NCBI GenBank assembly: GCA_012064385.1
Contig: QRDG01000404.1
Span: forward strand, 265,698 to 329,697
Direction of reading: 5' to 3'
Origin: Puccinellia tenuiflora
Taxonomy: Eukaryota > Streptophyta > Magnoliopsida > Poales > Poaceae
Length of the DNA: 64,000 bases
Shown: positions 55,301 to 64,000 of the stretch, piece by piece
Layout: each line of letters starts with the position of its first letter
How positions within the stretch are numbered: the first letter of the stretch is position 1
Made by a program: the position numbers and the translations under genes
Notes under the pieces: generated by a model
Database searches by the model: none
What the model was told of the DNA's origin: nothing
Seen by the model: the letters and a program-made list of their open reading frames with translations, nothing else

Positions 55301-56218
55301 TGATATGGCTTTGGTAGTCCGATCTTTCGATGAGATAGAGATACGTCGATTCTGGTGGAGTTCGACCTTGGCGATCCGACTTCCACGTACTAGTACGCAG
55401 CGCCAATGCAATCGCTAAACCAATCTCCGGGAGTTACTGATCCTGCAGCTGCACGATCAGCCTGACCAATCGGTCTAGTTCTACCTGCGATCGAGGAACA
55501 AGTAAGAACCAAAGATGCAATCACAAAATTGTGGATGAAGTATGAGCTTTATTGAAAATGTGGGATTCCGTAAGCGTCTTGATCTGGTCGTTTGACACAA
55601 ACCGAGTACACGAAGTTGCAGCAGTTTGTCTAACTTTTAACTAAACAAAATCCGAGTCTAAAGGACGACCTAACGGGGGTATATAGGAGGAGAGGTGTGG
55701 ATTTCGTCCAGCCATGGGGTGGTGGCCGAATCCTACCCTAGGAAGGCTTTCCTCCTTAGATACGGACTCTAAAACTGCCTATTAAAAGGTATCTCGAAAA
55801 TACATGGGCCTGGCCCAAAAACGAGGTGGCGCAACACCTATGAAAAGCCTTGGACGAAATTCATTAATTGATATCTTGTAAATTCGTCCAAGCCTTCAAG
55901 CATCTTTTATGGTGGCTTCAAATCACGGTAGTCTCCATTGGTAGCGTCATCATCTCCGTTGGTTGCACTCCTGCTGCCATCTCCTCCAACGTACATGCTC
56001 CATAGCTTGTCCCTCTCATCCATGCTTGGTACATCATTCCTAAGAGAGACAAACACATTTGATTTAGGCAGCATCATATTCTCATGAATATTAGGAGTAG
56101 CTTGTAAGAACGAAAGTACCTGTTGATTAAGTTGACGTGCACGAGCTCTAGTCATAGGTCCTTGTAATGTAGGTGTGTAGTAGTGGCGGTTGCATCTATA
56201 GCAGGGATGTCCTCATCA
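55301..56218 (-). repeat. LTR 3 of T (5'-most on the minus strand)
   Basis: 918 bp. Its right end TGATGAGGAC (minus) is the insertion boundary, followed by the AGTAA duplication; no purine tract precedes it here, as expected for a 5' LTR. Confidence 0.88.
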
Positions 56219-56223
56219 AGTAA

Positions 56224-56454
56224 TAAGCACAACATATACAAGCACATGCTAGGAACAAAACTAACACATGCAAGGGAGCAAGCAACTTTCAATGTATATA
56301 TAATTTAAATACAAGTTACCACAAGAAGGAGCATTGGATATGAGGCTTGGCTTGATGAAATATAACCATGAAGATCCCAATTCTTCAAATGATAGCCAAG
56401 TCGCCAATGCCCTCCAACAACACCTATTGATCAAGTTTGAGCTTGTTGGTCCCC
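56224..56454 (-). other. B sequence just downstream of gag
   Basis: Non-coding sequence after the gag stop (minus strand), continuing the AT-rich tail on the far side of T. Confidence 0.5.
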
Positions 56455-58782
56455 AACCAAGTTGGCTCCTAAGAGGTTAGTCACAATAGGCTTGGCACCC
56501 AAATGGTTCTTTTTCTTGACACCACTTTGAGTTCCAACATATTTGGCAAACACATTGCCAACCCTATCCTTCTCAAGAGAATAAAACATCATCAATTATT
56601 ATGGGGTTGGATAGGGTACCATTAGTGCATGAAGAAGCCAAGTGACCCTTCTCATGGCATAAGTATAGCAACATCGACTCTTCTCTTTCTTCTTAATAGG
56701 CTCCCAACTTGAGGAGTAATAACTTGAGTCTTCTTAGGAGGTGGCCCTTGTTCAACTCGAGATTGAGCATGAGATTGAATAAGAGGCCACTTCCCTAGTT
56801 GCTTCTCACCAATAGGCTTCTTTTCATTGGGCAATCCCTAACATGGTGCCCTTCAACTTTGCACTTGAAGCAAACAATCTTGGCCGAATGATTGACTTGT
56901 TTTTTTTGCCCTTCTTATTGTTACTCTTGGACTTGTCTTGATATTGGAGTTAAATCCAAGTCCACTCTTGTCATTGGGGGATTGTTGAACACTCAACATG
57001 TTGTCAAGTGTGGTCTTCCCTTCATGACGCCTTTCCAAGCCCTTCTTCAAAGAAGTGGCTTGGGCCTTGAGCTCGCCTCTTTCTCTACATGGTTAGTGAC
57101 AACACAAGAGCTAGAGGAGGTAGATGCATCATTGTTAGAGCAACAAGGCATAGAAAGTAATTCATCACAAGATGTACCAACATTGTGAGTGGATGAACTA
57201 CGAGGACTAGCACAACGCAATATGGCAATTTTATTAGAGGTTTGTGCCATTGTCCACATGAGGTTCACTAGATATTACCTTGGTAGTGATAGCCTCATGA
57301 GCTAACTTTAGACAAGCATGTGATGCTAGAAGATCATCATTAGAGCTACAGAGCTTTTCATGTCTTTCTACCAATTTCCCATACTTTCTAGTTAACAACT
57401 CAAGTTGAGCCCTTAGCTCAAAATTCTCCTTTAAAATGAATGCTTCGCACGAAATAGAGTTAGTAGCACAAGCATCAACATTAATAGCAATAGGAGAACA
57501 AGTTGGAAGCTCTTTTAGCAATTGAGCTTGGAGTTGATCATGGGACTTAGTGAGATGTGCAAGAGAACCTTCCAAGGACTTGACATCCTTTTCAAATTTC
57601 TCATTAGCCTCAAGGAGTCTAACAATTTCAACAACAAGCTCATCATTTTTTATTTTACATCATTAGCCACCTTGAGAGCTCTATCATGGGTTTCATTTAC
57701 TTTAGATAACTCTAGAGTAAATGTCTCCTCAAGAGATTTCTTGGTGGTTGTTCTTCTTCAATAGCTTCCTCAAGATCCGCAATTGTGTTCACATAATCAC
57801 GTTCGCGGCTAGACTTTCATCTTCACGAGCTTCCAAATTTTCAATAGTAAGCCTTCGCTCAATAAGGGTGCTCATGATTTCATGGAGGTTCTCATAAGCA
57901 TTTTTATTCTTTGAAAGAGCATTAAGAACCATTAGACCTTTCTCACGAAAGTAAGCATCATCATCATTTACTTCATCATCATTATTATTGTCATAATCAT
58001 CACTACTTGACGATTTAGCCATGAGGCAAAAGATGGTTGATGAAGTTGAACAATTTAATTGATGGACTACTCAAGTTCTCATCTTGTTCCATAGATAATT
58101 GGGTTTACTCTACATTATTAATAATACAAGGATTAGAGGGAACACAAGCATTTTTATCATGGCAACAAGATAAAGTAAGCATATCATCATGAGATTTATA
58201 TAGGTGAGTTTTAGAAGATATGCAAGGACTATCAACACAAGCATGTGAAACATTTATAGTGCTAGATGTGTTTAAGTCCAAAGATAAATCATTGCAATAA
58301 GATAGAGATGAAATATCCTCTATAAGAAGCTCACTATCATCATTGCAAAATTTATCCCTACTCACCATTGCATTATTTTGTGTCTTGCCACATGTAGGTG
58401 AAGTAGAAGAAGTTGAGAACTCATCGCGCCCGGAGGTGGAGGGAGAACAATCATTCCCATAATCAATGGACACACCATATTTGTCTTGAAGCTTGGTCCA
58501 TAGCTCATGAGCATTCCGATAAGAAGAGATCGACAAAGCAATTGCATTTCTCAAAGCCATGAAAATTGCCTTAGAAGCTTGAGCATCTAGATAAGAAATT
58601 TTCTCATCCTCTAAAGATAATCTTTTCGGATCCTTTGGAGGAGAGAAACCCATATCTAAAATTCGCTCTATATTTGGGTTAATGACCCTAAAAGAATTTA
58701 GCATGCGATTTCTCCAATCATCATAATTTGTGCCATCGAATATTAACAAAGAAGCATTGTGCACTAAACCACTAGACGACAT
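56455..58782 (-). pseudogene. gag: copia B gag with two zinc knuckles, broken
   Basis: ATG at 58782. FDGTNYDDWRNRML and LDAQASKAIFMALRNAI, then AHELWTKLQDKYG, form the UBN2/DUF4219-type gag of plant Ty1/copia. A Ser/Asn-rich stretch and a long coiled coil (about 57240-57570, including LKENFELRAQLELLTRKYG) follow. Then come a zinc knuckle CFKCKVEGHHVRDC (about 56830-56880) and a second one in which the first Cys is changed (LYLCHEKGHLASSC, about 56640-56680). The ORF ends near 56455 after a QQAQT segment with a stop codon, and no protease follows. Several frameshifts (for example near 58085, 57760 and 57650) and stops break it. It is unusually long for copia gag because of the coiled coil. Confidence 0.75.
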
Positions 58783-58820
58783 CTTTACTCTCTAGACCGT
58801 GAAGCCTTATAAAGAGAGAA

Positions 58821-58835
58821 CCCGCTCTGATACCA
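58821..58835 (-). other. primer-binding site of copia B
   Basis: TGGTATCAGAGCGGG on the minus strand, two bases past the LTR end; the initiator methionine tRNA type site of copia. Confidence 0.88.
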
Positions 58836-58837
58836 AT

Positions 58838-61236
58838 TGAAAGGACACGGATGTCGCCTAGAGGGGGGGTGAATATGCGATTTAAAATTATTACGGTTAA
58901 GGCTTGAATAAATGCGGAATAAAACTAACGTTTTAATTTATGAAGCCAAAACCTAAACTAGATAGGTTTACCTATGTGCACCAACAACTTATGCTAAGCA
59001 ATATAATCGACTAGGTGATAGCAAGATATATAACTTCAAGCTTGATGGCTATCACAAAGTAAGTAGCATAAGTAAGAAGCTCGGGTATAGAAATACCGAG
59101 GCACTTGGAGATTATGATTTATCCCGAAGTTCACTTCCCAATGGAAGCTAGTCTCCGTTGGAGCGGCGCGGTGTTCACCAAAGTGAGAGTAGCCTTGAAA
59201 TGGCACACCGTATCTCTGTTGTGTCTTACCACCGATGTGGCGAGGCACTTGTCACTATGTTGTCGTTGAGGTTGACAACTAGAACCTTTACAAGGATGAA
59301 GCACACTCCACAAGTTGGAGGGTCTTCACCAAATGCACCGAGCCGCCAAGAATTGATGCATCAAGGCCGGGGCACACACCACAACTCAATTGGTGGCTCC
59401 CGGAAATGTCTTGGTAGCTACCAAAGCTCCGAGATGAACAAGGTTGAGCCACACTCCACAACCTAATTGGAGGCTCCCAACAAATCCCGTGAGCCACCAA
59501 AACTCCGAGATATCAACAACCGTCTAGGGTACCAACGTGCCCTAGAGGAACAAGCTCTAGGGCACCCAAGCACCCAAGAGTAACAAGCTTCTCAACTTCA
59601 ACTTCCACCAATCACCGTGGAGAACTCAAACCGATGCAACCTATACAATGGCAAGAATACACTAAGTGGTCAAGTTTTTCTCTCCGAAATCCAACCAAAG
59701 CAACTAATGCTATGGAGGGATTTAAGAGGAAGAACAAAGGAGAAACACAAAGCAACTCCAAGATCCAAATCCAACGAGTTCCCCTCACTTAGAGGATTTT
59801 TGATTTGGTGGAAGAACGGATCTAGATCTCCTCTATCTTTTCCTCTAATTTGAGGCAAGAATCATGGAGGGAAGAGAAGAATCGAGCTCTCAAATGTTTA
59901 GCAATGGAGGAGAGAGAGAAAGAAAAAGTCTTAGGGAAAAATGGGGAAGAAGTCCCTTAAATAGATCCCCTGAAAAAGTGACCGTTGAAGGGGTACGGAA
60001 ACCCGGCCTGGGGTGGCTAGGGGGCTGGCCACCCAGCAGAGCCGACCGGCCTGGGAGCCGGCCTGGGCTGGCCAGGGGGCTGGCCACCCAGCAGAGCCGA
60101 CCGGCCTTGGAGCCGGCCGAGGCTGGCCTGGAGGCCGGACACCAAACTGCGATACGAAAACTTCAATATCTTTTTCATCCGGACTCCGATTTCGATGATC
60201 TTGGGCTCGTTGGAATCGCAACGAAGAGCCCTTCAATATTATGCAGAGAAACATCATAGTCCATCATGTGAGGATAAAACCAAATGTAGAAATGTAAACC
60301 TTCTCATTTGCAAACTAGAAAAGTTATATCTTTTGCAAATGAAGTCCAAATGACATGAAACCAATTTTGTTGGAAAGAGGATGACAAATGCAACCCTTGG
60401 AAATATAGCAAACAAGTAATGGATATTTTGCAAAGAAATGGAAGAGAGAAATCTTCCGCACGGATGAACCGGCAAAATCTCCAATACCGAAAATGCAATA
60501 GAAGACGCATATAAAAACCGTTTTCTGTGACCTTGGCCTTGTCATGACAAGCACAACAAGAACCAATACCACGCCACGATAAGAGGCAAATAAGAACCAA
60601 TAAAGATGATTGCAAGGATGCAAAGGTTTGTGCTCTCTATGACGATACGATCAAGATATTCGGTCGAGAGCCCCTCTTGATAGTACGGCTATCTATCCTA
60701 TAACCCGGTCTCTCAACTAACATCATGAGACTAGTAAAATAGAAAGCCTATCAAGAACATACCTTTGCCTTGCGCTTAATCCACTCGAGGTCAATGAAGA
60801 CGATATTCATCTCCTCAAGACGAACCACCTTTCTTGATTGCGCTTCGCTTGGTGAAGATTCACATGTTGCTCCCCCATACACCAATATGGGAGAGGCACT
60901 CTTCAACACATCTTCACTTGGCCTTTATCTTGATGACGATCACCATGACGCCATCCTCCACGAGCCACATAGGATCCTTCACTTCATTCATGCTCATGGA
61001 GAAATACCTTGAGTGTTGATCAACACGCACTTAGCCTTGATCAACACGTTCATTTCTTCCCTTAGCCTCGACTCCAACAAATGGAGATCAAGCAACGCAA
61101 TGGACACATGTTCATTTCTTCCCTTAGCCTTGACTTCAACAAATGGAGATCAAGCAACGCAATGGACACACCTACAAATATAGCTCATTACAAACATTAG
61201 TTCATAGATATTGTCATTAATTACCAAAACCACACA
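58838..61236 (-). repeat. 5' LTR of copia B
   Basis: 2399 bp. On the minus strand it starts TGTGTGGTTTTGGTAATTAA and ends GTGTCCTTTCA. It holds a GGCCGG-type array at 60000-60140 immediately upstream of a TATTTAAG promoter motif (about 59955-59962). A 62-bp tandem duplication sits near its start (61048-61109 and 61110-61171). Confidence 0.82.
61048..61171. repeat. 62-bp tandem duplication in LTR B
   Basis: Two adjacent copies starting GTTCATTTCTTCCCTTAGCC, with two substitutions between them. It lies in the U3 side of the LTR. Confidence 0.85.
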
Positions 61237-62885
61237 TGGGGCCAACCATGCACTTTGAAACGCTCTCGAGTATATATCTACCTTTGATAAAGGCTGATTG
61301 GTTACTTGCTACTAGCCTATCAAGTATCAGAGCAAGCCTATTAGTCAAAACTTTGGTAAAAATCTTGAAGCTACAGTTTAATAGACTAATGGGTCTAAGC
61401 TTTTTCATAGAGGTGGCATCTTGTTCTTTAGGAACCAAGGTAAGGATAGCAAAATTAAGTCTAGAAATATCTAAGTCACCCTTATGGAAATCCCCAAAGA
61501 GGTCCCCCAAGTCCTTTTTCATTAGATCCCAAAAGTGTTGATAAAAAAGAAAAGGAAGCCCATCTGGGCCAGGGGCACCATCAGAGTAGGACTCAAAAAC
61601 AACTTTCTTAATTTCTGCTTCAGTGAAAGGATCTTGAAGGATCTCATTCTCAGCTTCAGACACTCTCTCCTCAATTGAGAAGAAATTGGGATCTAGGGCG
61701 CAGCCATTTCTATCCTCTTTTGAAAGAGGTTTTATAGAAATCAGATGCTACTTTCCTCCATCAGGGCCTTCAAGGGAGTGGATAAAAGTTTTCCTCCTCC
61801 TTTGATTTGCTACAGCATGGAAGTACGCTTTGTTCCTATCTCCTTCTTTAATATCTCTATCCCTAGGTCTCTGTTTCATTTTAGTTTCCTCCTTAAGCCG
61901 TATCCTCTGCATCTCTATCTTAATTTGCCTGAGTCTGCTTTTCTCTTTAACAGAGAGCTCCTCAGACTCAGATTTGATATCTAGAAGGTCATATTCCTCC
62001 ATCAAACTGGATATTACATTTCTTAAGTTCTGCTTCTATATTCCTACTCCAGCCTTTACTAACTCTCCTAAATTTTCTAAGTTTGTTTTTCCATTTGTCT
62101 AGATGGGTACTTCCTCTAACTAGTTCAGACCAGATTTTCTCAACTAGGGTTTTAAAATCCTCTCTAAGAAGCCACCGCTTTTCAAATTTTGTAGCCAGAA
62201 GGCTTGAGTTGGGAAGTGATGCCGGAGTCCCATAGAATGGGAGTGTGGTCACTTCCAATTCTTGAAAGGGCCTGGCTTGTGGCTAAAGGAAAAAGACTGT
62301 CTAATTCAGTGTAACAGAAAATCCTGTCAATTGTAGATATGATCAGGTTTTCCTGGTTATTGGCCCAGGTGAACCTTCTATTTGAAAGCCTAATTTCTAA
62401 CAGACTCCAAATCTGTATCCAAGAGTTAAATTTATCACACCATTTCTGGTCAACTATTTCATTAATTTTGTCTATCTGGTATCTCACTAAATTGAAGTCC
62501 CCTCCTAGGAGGAGAGGCCCACTAGTACTAATCATAATTTCATGTAGCTCAAAATGAACTCATCCTTGCCTTCCTCATAAGGTGAGCCATAAACAGAAAC
62601 AAAAGAAAGCCTAACGCCTTTTGGCCTAAAGTTAACAGGACAAGTAATCGAGAATTTCCTAATTTCCCAACTCAAGATGTCAAAGATGTCAGAGTCTATA
62701 CCCATCAGGATGCCTCCTGCAGAGCCTATAGAGGGAACCATATATTCCAAACAAAACTTCTATTGCCAACTAGGGATTTTAGGAAAGAATCAGTAAGATT
62801 TTCCTTTTTAGTTTTTTGGAAGCAAACTATGGATGGTTTGCATATGTTAAGTGTGTCAACTATAAGGGTTTTCCTCCCGTACAGG
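61237..62885 (-). pseudogene. LINE ORF2: endonuclease and partial reverse transcriptase
   Basis: Endonuclease motifs: IVDTLNICKPSIVCFQKTK (catalytic Glu of the usual QET changed to Lys), GSAGGILMGIDSD, SVYGSPYEE, LLLGGDFNLVR (catalytic Asp) and GSDHTPIL (catalytic Asp-His). The linker is Arg/Lys-rich with EGDRNKAYFHAVANQRRRK. Reverse transcriptase: SDGAPGPDGLPFLFYQHFW, AILTLVPKEQ, LRPISLLNCSFKIFTKVL and LVASNQSAFIKGRYI, ending before the catalytic YADD region. Frameshifts near 62755, 62530, 62180, 62000 and 61740. It would nick DNA and copy LINE RNA, but it is dead here. Confidence 0.88.
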
Positions 62886-62890
62886 GGCAT
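61237..62890 (-). mobile_element. LINE (non-LTR retrotransposon) fragment
   Basis: On the minus strand the order is endonuclease (62885-62180), linker (62180-61700) and reverse transcriptase (61663-61250), then it is cut by the LTR of copia B. The 5' part (ORF1) and the rest of the reverse transcriptase are missing. It is a decayed copy with several frameshifts. Confidence 0.85.
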
Positions 62891-63461
62891 GTCCCGCGTG
62901 TGAGGAGCACCACCACCGGCGCCATGCTCCCTTTCCCCTTTCTATAAAGCCGCTCGGCTCCCTCCAAACCCTAGCCGCCCTCCTCTCTTCCCCTTCCTCC
63001 CCAGCCGCCGCCGCTCTCTCTTTCCTCTCTTTTCTTCCTCCTCCCCGTGAGCCTCCATGGCTGAAGCCCAAAGCTGCAGCCAGCCGTCGCCATGGGCACG
63101 GCGAAGGACGACCGAGGCTGGGAATCGAACCGGGTCTTCATCCGCGTCAAGTTCACCGCAGCAGCAGGAGAGGAGCTTTCCCGATGCGTCTTCATCTTCT
63201 TGGTCTTCAGTTCGGACGCCGTCAAGTTCTTCCACGAACCGCCGTCCGTCTTCGTCGTCCACAACATGTCGCCGTCTTCGTCGAGCCCGTTCGACTCCTC
63301 CGAGCACCTCCTGGTGAGGAGCCGCTTTGATCCCCGTTGCCTCCAATCTCGAACCCTTGCTGTACCTCGCGCTTCGTCTCCGTCCAGGCTGCTCACCATG
63401 AACGCGATGGTTGCAGGATAAAGCTCCTGCCTTTGGGCCCTGTTGCTGCACGAGCACACAC
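62891..63461 (+). other. GC-rich gene-like leader (possible LTR fragment or gene exon)
   Basis: A TATA box (TATAAAG, 62943-62949), a CCCTAGCC-containing C/T-rich leader, an ATG with good context (GTCGCCATGGGC, ATG at 63092) and an open frame of 109 codons, with CTCCTGGTGAGG at 63308-63319 as a possible donor. I recognise no domain. The same plan (C/G-rich segment ending in CTCCTGGTGAGC) occurs in the E2 LTRs, so it may be a fragment of another long LTR. It could also be the first exon of a host gene. Left unresolved. Confidence 0.35.
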
Positions 63462-63616
63462 TGTGGAAAATATTGAATCCCTAATTTTTGTTGTTGTATT
63501 GCCGTGACCCTCATGGGGTAATATAGGAGTAAAAGGAGGGGAGAGACTTGGAGTACAAGGTCATGACTCTTAAACCCTAGTCTATCTCTAACTCGTATCC
63601 TATACGTACTCTAACA
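63462..63616 (-). repeat. short LTR of a copia-type element G (3' LTR, minus strand)
   Basis: TGTGGAAAATATTGAATC to TACGTACTCTAACA, 155 bp. The purine tract on the minus strand (ACTGAGGGGGGA, 63617-63628) abuts its right end, fixing the orientation. Confidence 0.65.
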
Positions 63617-64000
63617 TCCCCCCTCAGTCGTAGCGGGAGTGAAGCGAACGCTTGTGACTGGATTTGAAGTTTTGCGCTTTCGTCGTTTCCTCCTCTCCGT
63701 CATCATCAACTGCGTCTCCGATGCACTGGTCCGTCACCTAGGTCGGTGCCTCCCGTCCCTTCTGATGTCGTCCCCTTCTGGTGCCTTCCCTGTATCACCT
63801 CTCTTCCCTCCCGCAGTCACAGCGGGAGTGTCGGGGACGGAAGTGACGACGCGGACGCTTTGACTGGAGTTGTTACCGATGTGTTGCTGTAGACGTCGTC
63901 CTTGATGTCGATGTTGAGGTAGCCGATCATGATGTAGCCGTGGTCGAGGTAGTTGTGGTCGATGTAGTACTCGTCGTAGTCGTGGAAGCCGCAAAAAAAA
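63617..64000 (-). other. 3' end of element G, cut by the window edge
   Basis: Purine tract followed on the minus strand by low-complexity Thr/Ser and Arg-rich frames and GTCGTCGATG-type sequence. No domain is recognisable. The window ends in a run of A. Confidence 0.4.

Larger units (their letters stand above)
52698..56218 (-). mobile_element. three-LTR tandem retroelement T
   Basis: Three direct copies of an LTR of about 915 bp (52698-53610, 53995-54911, 55301-56218) alternate with two internal cassettes of about 385 bp (53611-53994, 54912-55300). The whole is flanked by AGTAA (52693-52697 and 56219-56223). On the minus strand each LTR runs from TGATGAGGAC to GCCATATCA. Each cassette starts next to the LTR end with a primer site (TGGTATCAGATTTCAGG, about 55298-55282 and its equivalent at 53989-53973; the latter has TTGTATCAG, one change) and ends with a purine tract AAGAAGGGGAGGA that touches the next LTR. 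Termini, PBS and PPT agree, so this is a genuine short (TRIM-like) element expanded to three LTRs. Confidence 0.9.
50371..61236 (-). mobile_element. copia element B, gag-only, 5' part present (minus strand), split by T
   Basis: Read right to left: 5' LTR 61236-58838, primer site TGGTATCAGAGCGGG (58835-58821), gag ORF from 58782 to about 56455 with zinc knuckles, then non-coding AT-rich DNA. No protease, integrase or reverse transcriptase is found in more than 4 kb after gag, so it is a gag-only copia. T is inserted in the tail. The 3' LTR is missing at the left, where D gag abuts. Its 5' LTR is inserted in a LINE; bases beyond it are TGGGG. Confidence 0.75.

Noticed and set aside
52698..56218. 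Ordinary satellite or segmental tandem repeat of about 1.3 kb
   Set aside because: Repeat boundaries coincide with LTR ends, PBS and PPT, and the whole has a 5-bp target duplication, so a retroelement explains it better.
1401..61236. Elements A and B as the two ends of one giant nested element
   Set aside because: Both LTRs begin TGAAAGGA and have GC arrays, but the rest does not align and their opposite ends differ (ATGTTCTTTCA against AAAACCACACA).
15310..61236. Copia C pol as the missing half of copia B
   Set aside because: The LTR starts differ (TGTTGTCCTAATAAATT against TGTGTGGTTTTGGTAA), and B has no coding after gag.

Overview
The window is plant nuclear DNA from a large grass genome, most likely Triticeae (wheat, Aegilops or barley). 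Two things support this. LTRs that begin TGTTGGGAATATGCCC belong to the Angela/BARE/Maximus group, and LTRs that begin TGATACGTCTCAAACG belong to a Sabrina/WHAM-like gypsy group. Family names are from memory and were not searched. Host coding sequence is confined to the left edge: exon 1 of the translation initiation factor subunit eIF3l (minus, 76-573) and a divergent exon of an unknown Glu/Lys-rich protein (plus, 1084-1170), with a shared promoter between them. Almost everything else is nested transposable elements.

Layout: 1401-7149 is a minus-strand non-autonomous retrotransposon (A) whose LTR-proximal region holds a solo LTR (S1, 2775-4657, duplication ATATC). 7155-15304 is a plus-strand gypsy element (E3, duplication GTGGC) with gag and protease but no reverse transcriptase. 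15310-17491 is the 3' part of a minus-strand copia element (C). 17492-35468 is a PIF/Harbinger transposon (E0, 16-bp terminal inverted repeats, TAA duplication), split by an LTR element (E1, 18570-34431, duplication GATAC). E1 itself holds a gypsy chromovirus with LTRs of about 3.4 kb (E2, 19248-29188) and a solo LTR of the same family (S2, 30570-33954, duplication TCCGC). 35472-39806 is a truncated minus-strand relative of E3 (E4) that carries an unclassified insertion with a minisatellite. 39807-50370 is an Angela/Maximus-like copia (D) split by a complete gag-only gypsy-like element (F, 42768-49822, duplication GATCG). F carries a gene on its antisense strand. 50371-61236 is a minus-strand gag-only copia (B), split by an element with three LTRs in tandem (T, 52698-56218, duplication AGTAA). 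61237-62890 is a LINE fragment. 62891-64000 holds a gene-like GC-rich leader and a short-LTR copia end.

None of the element proteins is intact as a full replication machine. Most elements here are non-autonomous (A, E1, E3, F, B, T) or deleted (C, D, E2, E4, LINE), so any mobility would depend on enzymes made elsewhere. The most unusual objects are T (three LTRs, two PBS/PPT cassettes, one target-site duplication, and an ORF that runs across the PPT into the LTR) and F (forward gag plus an antisense gene with its own TATA box).
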